A stretch of 64,000 bases of DNA from Lyophyllum atratum (Eukaryota; Basidiomycota; Agaricomycetes; Agaricales; Lyophyllaceae), in assembly GCA_014905825.1 (NCBI GenBank), contig JACGCN010000015.1, forward strand, positions 1-64,000, written 5' to 3'. Positions within the stretch are counted from its first letter, which is position 1. Every line of letters starts with the position of its first letter. The position numbers and the translations under genes were made by a program. Below, in pieces: positions 1 to 11,476 of the stretch. The notes beneath the pieces were generated by a model. It was not told the DNA's origin, made no database searches, and worked only from the letters and a program-made list of their open reading frames with translations.

Positions 1-804
1 GCATCTGGCTCAAGGTTGAAATAATCATTCCATTTTCCTAAAGTCCAGCCAGGTGAAGTCGATTGAGACGCAACATCTCTAGAAACGTCAAACTCCTGTG
101 TCACTGTGGCCGTCGTAGCTTACCTATGACTTCCACGGGCGTATCCTCACCAACTAGCTCAGCGACATCGTCGACCGTGAAGTCTATTGGAGGCATCTTC
201 ATACCAAGACCTCCGGGCTGCTCTATAACGATGGGTTCTGTCATAGCACTGTCGTCTTCCTCGAGCCAGTGCAGTCCTACATCCTCTCCATTAAGCCGCT
301 TGAAAGGGCTGTCCTTGATAGACTTCTCTTCCAAGATCCGTATCCACCGACGCGGATCTGACTCTAGCCCAGCATTCAAATTTGCATAGTCACGCTGGGT
401 CCGTTTCCTGACCGATTTACGGGCAGGGGCTTTGAATGTGATTGATAACCCAGGGTTTGAATCCAAACAGGCTTTACAATACCTGCATGCACATCTCAGT
501 TGGAAAACAGAGTAATAGGAAGATACAAGACACACCATTTATCGACAGTTTCGACATCACCACCGCTACCCGCACATCTCCAGTGATACCATGTCATGCA
601 GACGTCGCATCGAATCCATTGCTCCTTGCTAAAAGCGTTGTGGAGATTATCAGAACCCGCTGGACAGGAGGGACAGGTCTCGTGGTCGTGTTTTACGGGT
701 TCAGGGACTGGCGCAGCGACCGAGGCAGAACGACTGGAATGTGGAGACGGTTCAGGAGATTTCTGCGCATTATTACGCGTAGAGCGGCGTCGTCCGCGAG
801 CCAT
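1..804 (-). CDS. JmjC histone demethylase JHD1 (5' part; PHD finger and start of JmjC domain)
   Basis: Three exons are readable: 804-536, 482-124 and 76 to the left window edge, with introns 535-483 and 123-77 (47 nt). The start MARGRRR at 804 gives a basic, Ser/Pro-rich tail. A PHD finger follows: CPSC, then WIRCDVC, WYHWRC and, after splicing, DKWYCKAC. Next comes a linker with RKRTQRDYANLNAG and then FTVDDVAELVGEDTPVEVI. Splicing the 47-nt intron gives VIDVASQ followed by SPGWTLGKW, the characteristic entry into the JHD1-type JmjC domain. JHD1 enzymes are nuclear Fe(II)/2-oxoglutarate dioxygenases that remove methyl groups from histone H3 lysine 36; the PHD finger reads histone tails. The catalytic HxD...H residues lie beyond the edge and cannot be checked. 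Everything visible is intact. A hAT transposon sits 76 bp upstream of the start codon. Confidence 0.9.
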
Positions 805-887
805 GGTTGTAATCGTTTCACCAGGGTTCAAATTCAAAGTTGAAGTTGAGCCATGCGCGTGACCGCCGGCACTGGTTGCAGTTCGCC

Positions 888-3800
888 TAGGGTTGTGGAA
901 AAAATTCCCAGCCGGTTTTTGACCCAGTAAATTACCGTGCCGGTTCTGGGGGATTTATTTACAGGTTATTTACAGGTTATTTACCGGTCATGTGACCAGA
1001 TCATGTGATCTTTTTCCGCGACCATGGGGAGATGATCTCCGCAGAATTCTGCGATTTCTGAGCCAGGGATGAATCAGTTAAGCTCAAATCAAGGTGGATA
1101 ATATTTAATATATACTATAAGAGTGTATGGCCCATTTTTTTTCGAACTGCCGAGCGGTTGAACATAGTAAACTGTGCAGTACTCGTGTAACAAACAGCTA
1201 AGCGGCCATTCACAACTCGAGAACATAGTCCTCATCCTGCCCTTGCTTCATTGCTGCATTGTCTAAAGCTTTCACAACTTCAGAACTTGCCTCCTTCACA
1301 ACCTTTTGGTGCAGAAGCACTGATCCAAGTGACTTTGATAACATGTTGATCAGGGAAGCCTCGAGGTCGTCTGCTGGCTCAGTCGGTGTAGGAGGCTCAT
1401 CCAACCACTTGTCGTCCATATCATCTAACACTTCTTCTTTGATTTTCTGCTCTCCAGGTTTCGCTTCAAATCGGGCTGATGGATTAGGATTGGAATGTAT
1501 CCGTGGCTAGAAAACTCGATGAGCGATAGAAGACTCCGGAATCTAAGGTGAGATTCATTACCTTTCGTTCCGCTTGGTAGAACTGCTTTATTTGAGTCAT
1601 TGATGTCATTGACCCAACCTTGAGCTGTGAGCGTAACGCCGGAGACATCCATGTAAAGGTTGACACTGTCCGTTCTTCAGGCATTGAGTTGACGCGAACC
1701 GCGTGAATTTTCAGTGCAAGCGTCTATCCACGCGTGAATTTTCGAACAATGAAGGGGCCGGAATGCTTACTGGAAGGACATCTCCAAATTCCTGACCCTC
1801 GATGGATCTCCACCAACTCATGATACCCATTTTCTTGCGGTATGGCTGATTGTATGGGTACTGGTGTCGAGCATACCTCTGGACCTCATCAAGAAGTCGT
1901 TCTTTAAAATCACGTCCCAGTCCCTTCCATTTTGTGAGTCTGTCCTTGCGACCGAATTCAATTTCGTCCTTCGCAGCCGCCGAGAGGAAATTGACAACAC
2001 GTTTGAAGGCCGTCGGGTATGGAATACCAGTGTAGTCGACTCCATACGCAGGAGGAGGAATACTCGATTCATGTTTGAAGATGTCAGAAGTCAGATACAC
2101 TGTATCATGGATGTCAATTATGAAAGAGATGTGGAGGCAAAACAACACACGGGGATGGAGGTAAGTGCCGGCTAGATAGACAGTCGCACTGTCAGAAAGA
2201 TTTCCGTCCCCAAATACCTGGTTGTGACGATAGTTCAGTATGCCAATGATCTCGTTTTGAACATCCAGTGGGATTTCTTGGTCTGCATCTCGCAAGACAT
2301 CCCGCGTTGCTTGAAGTATCGCATGCCAATATGTATAAACATCACCTGGTGAAGCCTCATTTGCTTCGAGATGCGTTAGAGCTGTGATCGCCGGTTTTCC
2401 GATGTCGATTAATTGCCCAAGTCCTGTGGCAAATTTTGAAGCGGGTCGAGAAAGGCGTTCGCCAGGAAATTCTTTGAAGTAATCTGCGAACTCCTGAATT
2501 GAAATTGTGTTAGAAGAGGTAAGTATACTTCAACGGCATTCCTTACCCCAAGACTGAATTTACCACGATCAACAACCATCCTTAGAGCTCGTATGTTTCG
2601 TTGCACAGACTGAGCAGACAGAATGATGGTCCCAAAACGAGTCTTGCCAATCGTTTCCAGACCACGTCCGATCCCGAGTACAGACTTGGCATAATCAAGC
2701 TCAGCATTGCCGAGATGCGAGAGATGGAATTTAGCAATAACTCCTCGTATCACGGAAATAACCTGTGGTGTCATGCGGAGTCAGTTTGGACGGTAATAGG
2801 AATTGGAATGACAATGAACCATTTTGAAGAAGTCGATTGAAACGATATTTTTGATTGTGTTGCTGATGTGGTGGCAAATATCTGGTAAATTGAACATTGT
2901 CGGGACCTCGTCGACGAGTAACTCCCTGCATAGACGGGTATTGCCAGTGCTATCGCACACAGCAGAGCAGAATCGCCAGCGTCCAATTTTGTCCATAATC
3001 TGTCAATGTCAGATAAGATTAGATGTGTACAAATGGGGACATTATACGTACTTCGAGAAGCCAAGTCTTCAACCAGACCGCCGTGTGGGAATCCCGCGTT
3101 GCCTCCCTCCCTTCAACAAAGTACACTTTACGGTCCTCGGTGGAGATATGCAGCGTCCAAAATGCCTCCCTGCCCCTCGATGTTCCACCATCACACGAAA
3201 TTGTCAAGTTTTCCGCCACTTCTAGGAGCTGATACATCTTCTGCTGTACTGCTGCTGCCTCTGCCGGAATTTGATCGTCTTCGAGTTTGGTGCGCGACGC
3301 TGGGAGATACTTCGGATCGAGGCAAGTGAGCGCCTCTACCCATTCAGGCCTTGATGCAAGTGACGTAGGAAGTCCCCCTGCACAGAATAATTTCACGAAG
3401 GCAAGATCTGCTGCGCGGTGTCGATCGTGTCGCTTTCTGAAAGTGGCATCTTGGAACGACTTGTGTTTCGTCAAAGGTAAGTCTTCACTGATTCTATCCT
3501 TGGCCGGGTCAACCACAGATACCTCCATCGGAGCTTTTTCGACTGCAACCTCGGCCTGAACAAGCTGTGATGGCGCTCGTGAGGCCGCCGTTTTTTCTCG
3601 CTTTGTCTCGTAGCTCTTGGGAAAGGTAGTTGCAGTTACGGGCATGGCGAAGGACTCGCGAGGAGTTTCGATTCGAGTAAGTGTTTCCACACCTTTTTGC
3701 AATGCATCGATAGATGTGTTTAAACGGTTCGGTCTCCTTATAGCACTTCTGGAGGAGCTCATCGAGTATCCGCTTTGTGGGAGCTCCGACGCTGCCCTTC

Positions 3801-5615
3801 TTCTTCCGCAGCTCCTCGATATCAACCAAATGGCCAAATTCGACGTATCCTTCTTCAACATCGACGTCGTCATCGCCTGGGCCGCTTTCTGCATCATCAT
3901 CTTTATTCCATCCGCTTCCATCTTTGCCAAGGTCCTCCGCCGTTTGAGTATCATCACCGCCGACTGAGACCCTTGGCCCGCTGCGACTAACGGAGGTAGA
4001 GTGGCTCGGAAATAGCTTTGTTTGGATGGTGTTACCCCCAGGTATGTGCCCCTTGATGCGCTTAGTGCCGCAGTTCATTCCGTTTGCATTAACCGATTCA
4101 ACAGGCCTTTTCTTGGATTTAGTTGTCGATGGCTTGCTGGTAGACGTCGGGTGGAACTCGGAAGCGATGGGAACGAAGCCTACCGATGGCCGTATCGGGC
4201 CCTGAACACCGGGGGTCGAGCAGGAGACAGACAAGTTTGGTTCCTTCATCTTCGGTGAGTATTTCTGCTTCATTCGCAGCGGTCTCAAAGCTTACCTTTT
4301 CATGAATTAGCCTAATGATCTTCATTAGCATCTCCGCCCGACCGCCTCGCACGGCTGTTCCATTTTCTAGAAGCTCTACGTCGAATGGGAAGAACCACAA
4401 CGCCACAGCATTCGCCGAGAAGATCGAGCACGAGAACCCGTCGTTTTGGCGCGTACATGGAAGGATCCCAAGTCCAAATGATGCTGCGCCGTCTAAGGAT
4501 ATTCCGATCCACCAGTGAAGCGCATCGAGAAGCTCCAGCGGCGCCGGAAATCCAAGTGGGTCCCCGTATAGAATTTCCTGTTTTGTCCAGTTAATCACAA
4601 CCGCTATCCAGTGGTTTCCTCTCGGCTCGTCGACACTTGGCATGACAGTGCCGTTCCCCTCCAGACGAATACACGCAAACAATGAAACCTCGGTCCGTGT
4701 TCCTTCTCTCAGTTCAGTCCCAACTCTCCGCATCGACTGACATGATCTGTCCATCAGGTATCCGTCGCGTGAATGCCGGAAAACAACCATTAGCTTCTCG
4801 GTGAAACCCTGGTCAAGAGCAAGTGCCGCAGTCATCCCTCTCCCTTCCAGCTCCGCATTGAGAACAGCAGTTATCAGGTTCATCTCCGTCGAGCTCAACC
4901 AATCATCTGAAGCGAACCGCACCAATCCTAGCGAGTTACCATCCATGCTCCGGGGTAGATCATATTTCCACGGCAACTTGGTGAGTGACTCCATTGCCTG
5001 CTCGGCACCCTGTTTGCCTAACCACTGTTTTGCAGCTATCCATCGTGCTTTAGCATCCATGACCTCGTGTACCGCCTTCCAATACCCGACAACCCACATC
5101 GACAACTTCATTTGGGTCCCATCGTTCATGGGGTATTCAAACGACACATAGCCGCTTTTCGAGGCCTCTTCTGCACGCGTTAGTAGCTCGATGACGTCAG
5201 CTGAGCTCGGGATCGGCAATTTCAAGAGTGCGCGCGCAGATACGGGGTTATCAATGATGCTCGGGATGCGCGTGAAGATATTAGGACTGTCGAGATTTGG
5301 CGGGTTGCACTCATTTGGAGTGGGGAATTTGAGGAGGTCAAGAACATTGAGATCGTGAGGTGGTAGTATTCCTCCATACAGGTAGCCTGGAGGTAGAGTG
5401 GCCATGAGGTGAACACGAGTAGATACAGCTCGACGGCGCACGCGCAATATTGATAAAATTTGAGCTGGATCCCGCACGTGACCCGGTAAATTACACACGT
5501 GAGATAGGTAAATAACCTGCCCCCAACTGGGCTCAGTAAATTACCAGTAATATACCAGTAAATAACCGGTAAACAATCGTTTGGTAAAAAACTGAAGGTT
5601 TTTTCCACAACCCTA
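888..5615 (-). mobile_element. hAT DNA transposon 1, 4.73 kb, with 8-bp target duplication
   Basis: The ends are inverted repeats: TAGGGTTGTGGAA at 888 and its reverse complement ending at 5615, matching the hAT terminus rule YARNG. The 8-bp target duplication AGTTCGCC is perfect at 880-887 and 5616-5623. Both subterminal regions (about 920-1015 and 5465-5580) carry many short copies of GGTTATTTAC / GTAAATTACC / GTAAATAACC plus CATGTGA/CACGTGA boxes, probably transposase binding sites. One gene fills the interior on the minus strand. The perfect target duplication and largely open transposase argue for fairly recent insertion. Confidence 0.93.
1210..5402 (-). CDS. hAT transposase with N-terminal Ulp1 (C48) protease-like domain
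   Basis: Start MATLPPGYLYGG at 5402. The first exon (5402-4296) holds a Ulp1-like cysteine protease fold at roughly residues 190-390: WLSSTEMNLI, then NHWIAVVINW (His), YGDPLG (Asp) and CTRQNDGFSCSIF (Gln and Cys). A 46-nt intron (4295-4250) joins it in frame to a linker, then a BED-like zinc finger (C-C-H-C, around 3660-3720). Next come hAT RNase H-fold segments: ENLTISCDGG, then CSAVCDSTGNTRLCRELL, VPTMFNLPDICHH, VIRGVIAKFHLSHLG and GKTRFGTIILSAQSVQRN. The hATC dimerisation region follows: VYLAGTYLHPR, MSWWRS, MPEERTVSTFTW, FYQAERK and an acidic tail ending DYVLEL at 1210. The only clear defect is a one-base excess in an A6 run near 3600. Ulp1-like domains cleave SUMO or similar isopeptide bonds; what this one does for transposition is unknown. 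Confidence 0.85.
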
Positions 5616-5623
5616 AGTTCGCC

Positions 5624-6039
5624 GCTCATCACATGACCATAAATTTGAGAGTCCGATCATAATGGATTATGGGGAGTCCTCAGTCCTAGGGATCAGCTGG
5701 TGAACGCGCGCTCTCGCCCGCAGAACCTGCTACTTTCCAGCTCTCTCTTCTTCACTGTTTGTTGTTCACGCGTTTTAAGCATGTTTCGCATTCGTCAAGT
5801 TCAATGGGGTAGGAAAGCAAGAGCCCGTCCGTGAGACACCTTTGACCTGCCATCAAAGCACCATCGATGGAGCGCCAAAACGCCTTTGACATGGCGATAT
5901 GGTATCTATATACCGTAAGACTGTGTGTAGCTCTAGCAATGTCGATTACGGCATTCAAATTCTATATATTTCTCAGTGATTAATTTGTCAAGCATAGTTA
6001 TGGTGAAGTACTACTGTATTTTTCTATCCCTGGAGCTGA
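5624..6039. other. Unassigned sequence, displaced JHD1 upstream region
   Basis: No convincing gene or repeat is seen. Because it directly follows the right target duplication of hAT element 1, this stretch would have been the original upstream DNA of the JHD1 gene before insertion. It may hold displaced promoter sequence, which is inference from position only. Confidence 0.4.
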
Positions 6040-6416
6040 CTGCACAATTTGGCGAGGTTCTGCCATATGTTCCCCTGCAGGACTTCTGGCATATGTCAAC
6101 CATATTTCTTCTACCTGGCAGTCATGGCACCCTCATGCCATATTGCGCATTATGGTGAGATCCGACCATATTTCTCTCTGCAGGGCTTCTGGCATATATT
6201 CACCATATTGAGTTTTACTGGCAAATATGGTGACCTCAGGCCATATCTTGTATTATGGTGAGATACTTCCATATTTTGATACACAGAGAAATCTGGCGTA
6301 TGTTCACCATATTTTATCTAGCTGGCAAATATGGTGAGCTTCTGCCATACTTCGGTATACGGAGATGTCTGGTGTATTTTCACCATATTTTATCTGGGTA
6401 ACGCATACCATGCAGC
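6040..6416. repeat. Minisatellite of about 103-bp units, left block
   Basis: Degenerate tandem units contain CTGGCAAATATGG, GCCATAT, TTGTATTATGG and TTCACCATATT in fixed order. The same unit forms a better preserved block at 15826-16325 on the other side of the copia element, so the two blocks are one array split by that insertion. Units are rich in CCATAT/ATATGG palindromic pairs. Open frames across it are by-products of the repeat. Confidence 0.75.
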
Positions 6417-6421
6417 CATAT

Positions 6422-6698
6422 TATAATCCTAGTCTAAAGGACACGCAGACAGATGATCTCAGTGTCAAGAAGGAAAGAACAACTCAATTGTTATACCTAA
6501 AGGATACGCAGACAGATCTACATGCATGAGTGTCAGGCAAGGAAAAGAAAGGAGGACGAGGCAATAAGCATATACGTACGATCTCAGTGTCAAGAAGGAA
6601 AGAACAACTGAGATTGGAGGAAGTGAAAACGGTCGGTATATGCTAAGAAGTCACGTGCGCAAGTAAACGAATATGATGATAAGCTCTATAGTACAACA
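6422..6698 (-). repeat. 3' LTR of copia element 1
   Basis: Direct copy of 15544-15820, same length. On the minus strand it begins TGTTGTACTATAGAGC and ends GGATTATA. The target duplication CATAT lies just outside at 6417-6421. The two LTRs differ at scattered bases, so insertion is not recent. Confidence 0.9.
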
Positions 6699-6748
6699 CA
6701 ACCCCATCAGTGTATGAGTGACCGAAAAAAGAGATAAATGATGTGGAA

Positions 6749-9150
6749 TTATGGTAGTCGAACAAGACCGAGTGCAGCGACAAATTTGTGATGTGCGGGG
6801 AGAGGTAGGAGTTTGGTGAGAATATCGGCAGTCATGTCCGTCGTCGATACCCATGTTGTTTTGAAAGAATCCGAGAGCAAGTGTTCGCGAATGAAATGGT
6901 AGCGGATGTCAATGTGTTTCGAGTGTTTCGATGTGCTGTCTGAGTTGGCGATTTCGATGGAGCTTTGATTATCACAATATAATGCAAAAGGTCGAGAAAT
7001 GGGGAGACCAATCAATGTGAGGAATAATCGAATCCAGATAGCTTCCTTCATCGCGTGTGCCATCGCCATGTACTCAGCTTCTGTTGACAAAAGTGCTGTA
7101 CTACGTTGTTTGACCGCTGACCAGGACACAAGGCTCGAGTACATGAAGAATACATAGCCCGAGATGCTGCGTCGATCTGATTCGTCGGATGCCCAGTCGG
7201 CATCAGTCATGCCACAATTGTGCGGAAGTACGAGGCACATCGATGGTCCAACTGGCTCTTGAGCAAAGTTGTACTCAAGTGCATAGTCCGCTGTGCCAAC
7301 GAGATATCGAAGTACACCTTTAGCAGCAAGAAGATGGGCTCGGGTAGTATTTGAGTTAAATTGGCCAAGTGACATCATTGTGAATGCTAGATCCAGTCGC
7401 GTGCAGAGGCTGAGATACAAAAGACTCCCAACGAGGCGTTGATAATGAATCTTTATTTCAGAGTCTGGAATTTCGGGTAGGGAATTCAGCGGAGGATCAG
7501 GGAGACATTGGAGTTTATGGTGGAGCAGAAGTGAAGTTGGATGAGCGTCGGTAAGATTGTATGTCGAAAGTAAATCGTTAACATAGCCTTTCTGCGACAG
7601 AAGGAGCTTGCGATTAGGGCGATCCCGGTCGATACAGATACCAAAGTAGAGGGAGGCCATGCCAAGGTCCTTGACTTAAAAACGCTCGTTCATCTTCTTC
7701 ACTATCCAATCACATAGAGGACGAGAATTGGTGCTGCCGAGTCCATCGTCGACGTGTACTGGTAAGACGATGAACAGTTTGTTACCACTGGTAGGCATGG
7801 GAATGGATGAGTCGGGTGGTGATGAAAAACGTCCCCAGAAAACCGCATGGTCCACTTCGCAACAGATAAGTCCAATGCCTTCGAGTACGCTTCGTAGAAG
7901 CGTGTACCATTCATGCGACGACTGTTTAAGACCGTAAAGAGCTCGATGAATGCGATAGACCTGAGTTTTGTCTGCTTCTGGAAAACCAGGGATTTGCTTG
8001 CAATATATCTCATGTGATAAGGGAGCGTTGAGAAACGCTGTTTTGACATCGAAAGTGAATAGTTCGAGATCATGTAACACGGTGTAGGCCAGGACGATGC
8101 GTATGCTGGTAAGTTTGGCGACTGGTGCGTAAGTGCTGCCATAGTCGTCGGGTCCCTGGCTAAAACCTTGTGCCACTCGTCGAGCCTTCTCTTTCCCTCG
8201 GATAACAGATCCATCTGGGTTTAGCTTGAACACATATACCCAACGGACACCAATGGCCCTGCATCCAGTAGGAAGAGTCGATGCTTCCAGAACGCCTTGC
8301 GTCCGAAGACTACCAACTTCACGTTCCATGGCTGCATGCCAAACATCTGCATCTGGGTGATGAGTCGCTTCGTAGAAGTTTTCGGGTGCGTTTGCTAGGT
8401 CGTAGACACGAGGTGTTCGAAAACGAAGCGGATCAGGTCCATAGGTGACAAGGGCCTTGTAATCAGCTAGGACAGCAGCTTCGAGAGCTGGTATATCATC
8501 GAGATCCGGAGGGAGTACTTCGGGATTTGGAATATTAGAGATTGTGACAAGCGACTGAAAGTCAAGAATAGCCAATAAACCCTGCATCAGTTGCTGTTTG
8601 GGTTGACGATTGGCTCTAAGACGAGTGAGTCGCTCATTCTGTATAGTGATTTGTTCCATGTGTGCACAACCAGCTTCAGTGGGTTTGATGGTTCTACGAG
8701 GACGCTCATGGACAGGAGGAGGAGAAGATAACGGAGGGGAAGGAGAAGGTGACGGTGCAGGAGATACCGGAGGTGACGGACTAGATGGGGATAGTGATGG
8801 TTCTGGAGTTGAAACAGGCATGGAAGTCGACGGGACGACTGCGTGAGGTTTGAGTCGACCACGAACATTCTCATTGAAAATGATGTCTCGAGAGAAGAAA
8901 TACTTCCTGTTCTGGTCCCTGACCCGCCAGCCAACACGGTTTTCTTCGTAACACACGAAAATCGCTTCAAAACGTTTTGTTGCACCTTTACCCCGAGTTT
9001 TGGCAGGATGCATCATGAAACATTGACAACCCCATACTCGAAGGTGTGATAAATCAGGCTTCTCTTTCTCCATGACTTCCTACGGCGTCATAAGTGCAGG
9101 AAGTGTAGTGGTAGGAAGTTGATTCCGTAGATATGTCCCGGTGAGAACAG
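6749..9150 (-). pseudogene. Copia pol: reverse transcriptase and RNase H (three readable pieces)
   Basis: Reading from 9150 leftwards: the end of integrase with HLRVWGCQCF, a Pro/Ser-rich linker, then reverse transcriptase (GVRWVYVFKLNPDG, KARRVAQGF, TFDVKTAFLNAPL, ALYGLKQS and the HVDDGLG active-site loop). It continues as a copia RNase H (TDADWASD, LVSWSAVKQRSTALLSTEAE, LYCDNQSS, HIDIRYHFIREH). The frame is broken by TAG inside TP*EVMEKEKP near 9083 and by TAA inside ERF*VKDLG near 7674; the parts are collinear otherwise. These enzymes normally copy element RNA into DNA in cytoplasmic particles. The product here cannot be made full length. Confidence 0.88.
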
Positions 9151-10069
9151 CATCACCGAGAAAAGATAATGGTAAGCCCGACTCGGCCATGAGTGTTTGT
9201 GCAGTATCTTCGATCGTACGAATGTATCATTCGGCTTTGCCATTCTGTTGATGAGCATAAGCTGCTGTGGTTTGGTGGACTATTCCCCGAAGATTGAGAT
9301 GTTCGCGTAGTGCTCCCGCTGTAAATTCGAGTGCTCCATCGGACCTGACTGCTCGAACTATGTTGCCTGATTTGCATTCCCATTGCGCCTCAGTGGTCAG
9401 GTAATGCTGTGTGGCCTGATCTTTCGTCGCCAATAGAGCTGAGCTGCCGAAGTTGGAGTTATCATCAAGGACGGAGTGGAAATAGGACGAGTGGCCATTG
9501 GCGAAACGCGTCGGGAAAGGGCCGCATGTATCCATGTGGAGTAGGTCGCAGATCTTCTCCGCACGACTGTTCTGTTTAATTTCTATTTTTATTTTAATGA
9601 TTTATCTTTTTATTATAAAAATAGTTAAAATAAGAAATTATTAAATTAATTTTTTTTCCTATCCAAAATGATCATATGGGCGAGATGGTTGCTTCCCAAG
9701 TATACACGGGATGCAGTGCGAGTCGGTAAAAGGACCGTCATATACAACCCCAGTTGCATAGTTCTTAGTCAATACCGCACGAGTAGCATCTCGTCCTAAA
9801 TGGCCAAGTCTGCGATGCCAAAGTTCTGGTGTCACTTTAACTCGAGGGAAAGTGGTAGGTGCGAAAGTTGGCTCAACGGCCGGGAAGGCCAATGACGCAA
9901 CGTCGTCACTGTTAGGCTCTGGCGGTAGGACGAAATCGCAGTGAAGAAAAGATAGTCGTCTGTGCACCGTAGCTGATAAAGAACTATCCCGAAGTTCTGG
10001 CGATGATTTCGGGAAAAAGATGGTGGTAGCATCCTTTTCGAAAACTAGCTTCAAGTCGTTTTCGACCAT
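9151..10069 (-). pseudogene. Copia pol: GAG-pre-integrase and integrase core
   Basis: The GAG-pre-integrase zinc region shows ELWHRRLGHLG and CIPCILGK. After an AT-rich interruption at about 9574-9660 it continues with LLHMDTCGPFPTRF (first Asp of the catalytic triad), SDGALEF (second Asp) and the AYAHQQNGKAE motif. An in-frame TGA then stands where Arg is expected (KAE*YIRT, near 9225). Integrase normally joins the element cDNA to host DNA in the nucleus. The interruption and the stop make this copy non-functional. Confidence 0.85.
9574..9660. other. Extremely AT-rich insertion inside copia integrase
   Basis: About 87 bases with almost no G or C separate two collinear parts of the integrase reading frame (PSRPYDHFG on one side, RAEKICDLLHMDTCG on the other). 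Neighbouring copia sequence is close to 50 percent GC. There is no GT...AG structure on the coding strand to make it an intron. The composition resembles fungal mitochondrial intergenic DNA, which is inference from composition only. Confidence 0.5.
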
Positions 10070-10159
10070 GGATCTGACTGATAGTAGGTTGATCGGTACG
10101 TCGGGGGCATGAAGGCAATCCTTCAGAACAAGAATGTCATTTTTGCCCTTGATGTGCGC

Positions 10160-11460
10160 TCAGAAACGGACTTCGCCATGAGCTTTAGTGTGAAGGATAC
10201 CACAGTTAGCGGTGCCGACTGGGACTGCGAGTTCTGGGTGATATGTCCAGAAGAGTTTCGCATCGCGAATAATATGTGTGGTACATCCAGAGTCCAAGAT
10301 GGAGTTGAATTGATCCGAAATCAACAAGAGTACGACCGGGGATGAAGTGGCGACGAAATCAAGATAAGGTGGAGAATCGTCTTGCTCTGATGGGCACGCA
10401 ACATACAAAGACTGCTGTATTTCAATTTGGGACTCTTCGGCGATAGGTTCGAGGGAATGTACATCTGTGTCATCGACGAAAGCTAAGGGAGGTGATATTT
10501 GTTCTGTGTCCATGTACGAGTCCGAGTCCGTGGATGCAAGATTTGCCCTAGCGTGGACTGCCTTCTTATACGCCTCACGACCCCCAACATTTCCGCCTCC
10601 TGGTGCCCAACAATCCTTGTCCCCATGTCCATACATCAGACAATTCGAGCATTGAATACGCAGGTGTGGATCAGCGGTAGCAATGGGTAAAGCTTCGTTC
10701 GTAGCAGGAGTCACATGGTCACTAGTCGTTTGGGAAGTGGTAGTATGAGGACCGCGAGTGTTGGAAGGTAGAGGTGGACGGACGGTATGTGGATTTTGCG
10801 CCGAGCACTGATTCCGTCGCCTATCGATGTCGAGGTCTAAAACCTCTTCCGTCAATTCATCAAAGCTATATGTCCCATCCGGGCCGTGAAGAACACGATC
10901 TTTGATGTTCAGGAAAACACTGTGAGTCGGAATGCCGTCGATGAACTTTTGGGTACGTTGATATGGAGTGAAATCACAAGGAGTGCCATGGAGTTGGTAA
11001 ACAAGCGCTCGCCACGCCTGAACATACGCCGGTACATTCATTATGTGACATTTCATGCTGAACAGGGAATCCTTCGCAAGTTCCGCCGCGCCGGCACTGC
11101 CAATACTGAAACGCTTCCGGAGTATGTCGAGGACATGTCGAGCAGTACGAACATTCAGGCCATAAGGAAGACCACGCTTCTGGAGAAGCGTGATAGCGAT
11201 CTCGGGGGCAAGCTTGCCGATCAGGATGTGCGACGCAATGTCGTTGTCATGCCACCATTGTGTGTACCGTTCGACGTCCTCAGTCGTAGAACTCTCATCG
11301 TAAGAAGGGGGATGCGGGACTAGTGGGATCCTCGATATCACCTTCAGAAGAATGAGTGGAAGAAGGGTGAGATGCAACGGAGGGAGGACGTGATGCGACG
11401 TGAACAGATCCAGGACGGGTTCGGGCAGAACGAATTGAATTTGAACGATGAGAAGTTAAA
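10160..11460 (-). pseudogene. Copia gag and protease (3' part of gag, interrupted by hAT)
   Basis: The longest open part (11377-10160) encodes a gag of the copia type with DVERYTQWWHDND, AYVQAWRALVYQLHGTP and QKFIDGIP. A zinc knuckle CSNCLMYGHGDKDC and an aspartic protease start NSILDSGCTTHI follow. Sequence from about 11460 to 11377 continues gag upstream in another frame (SHRSNSIRSARTRPGS). An in-frame TGA near 10158 (VRF*AHIKGKND) ends the protease frame; a CGA-to-TGA change would explain it. The 5' part of gag lies at about 14967-15330, beyond the hAT insertion. Confidence 0.85.
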
Positions 11461-11476
11461 ACTTAAGTGTGGGACA

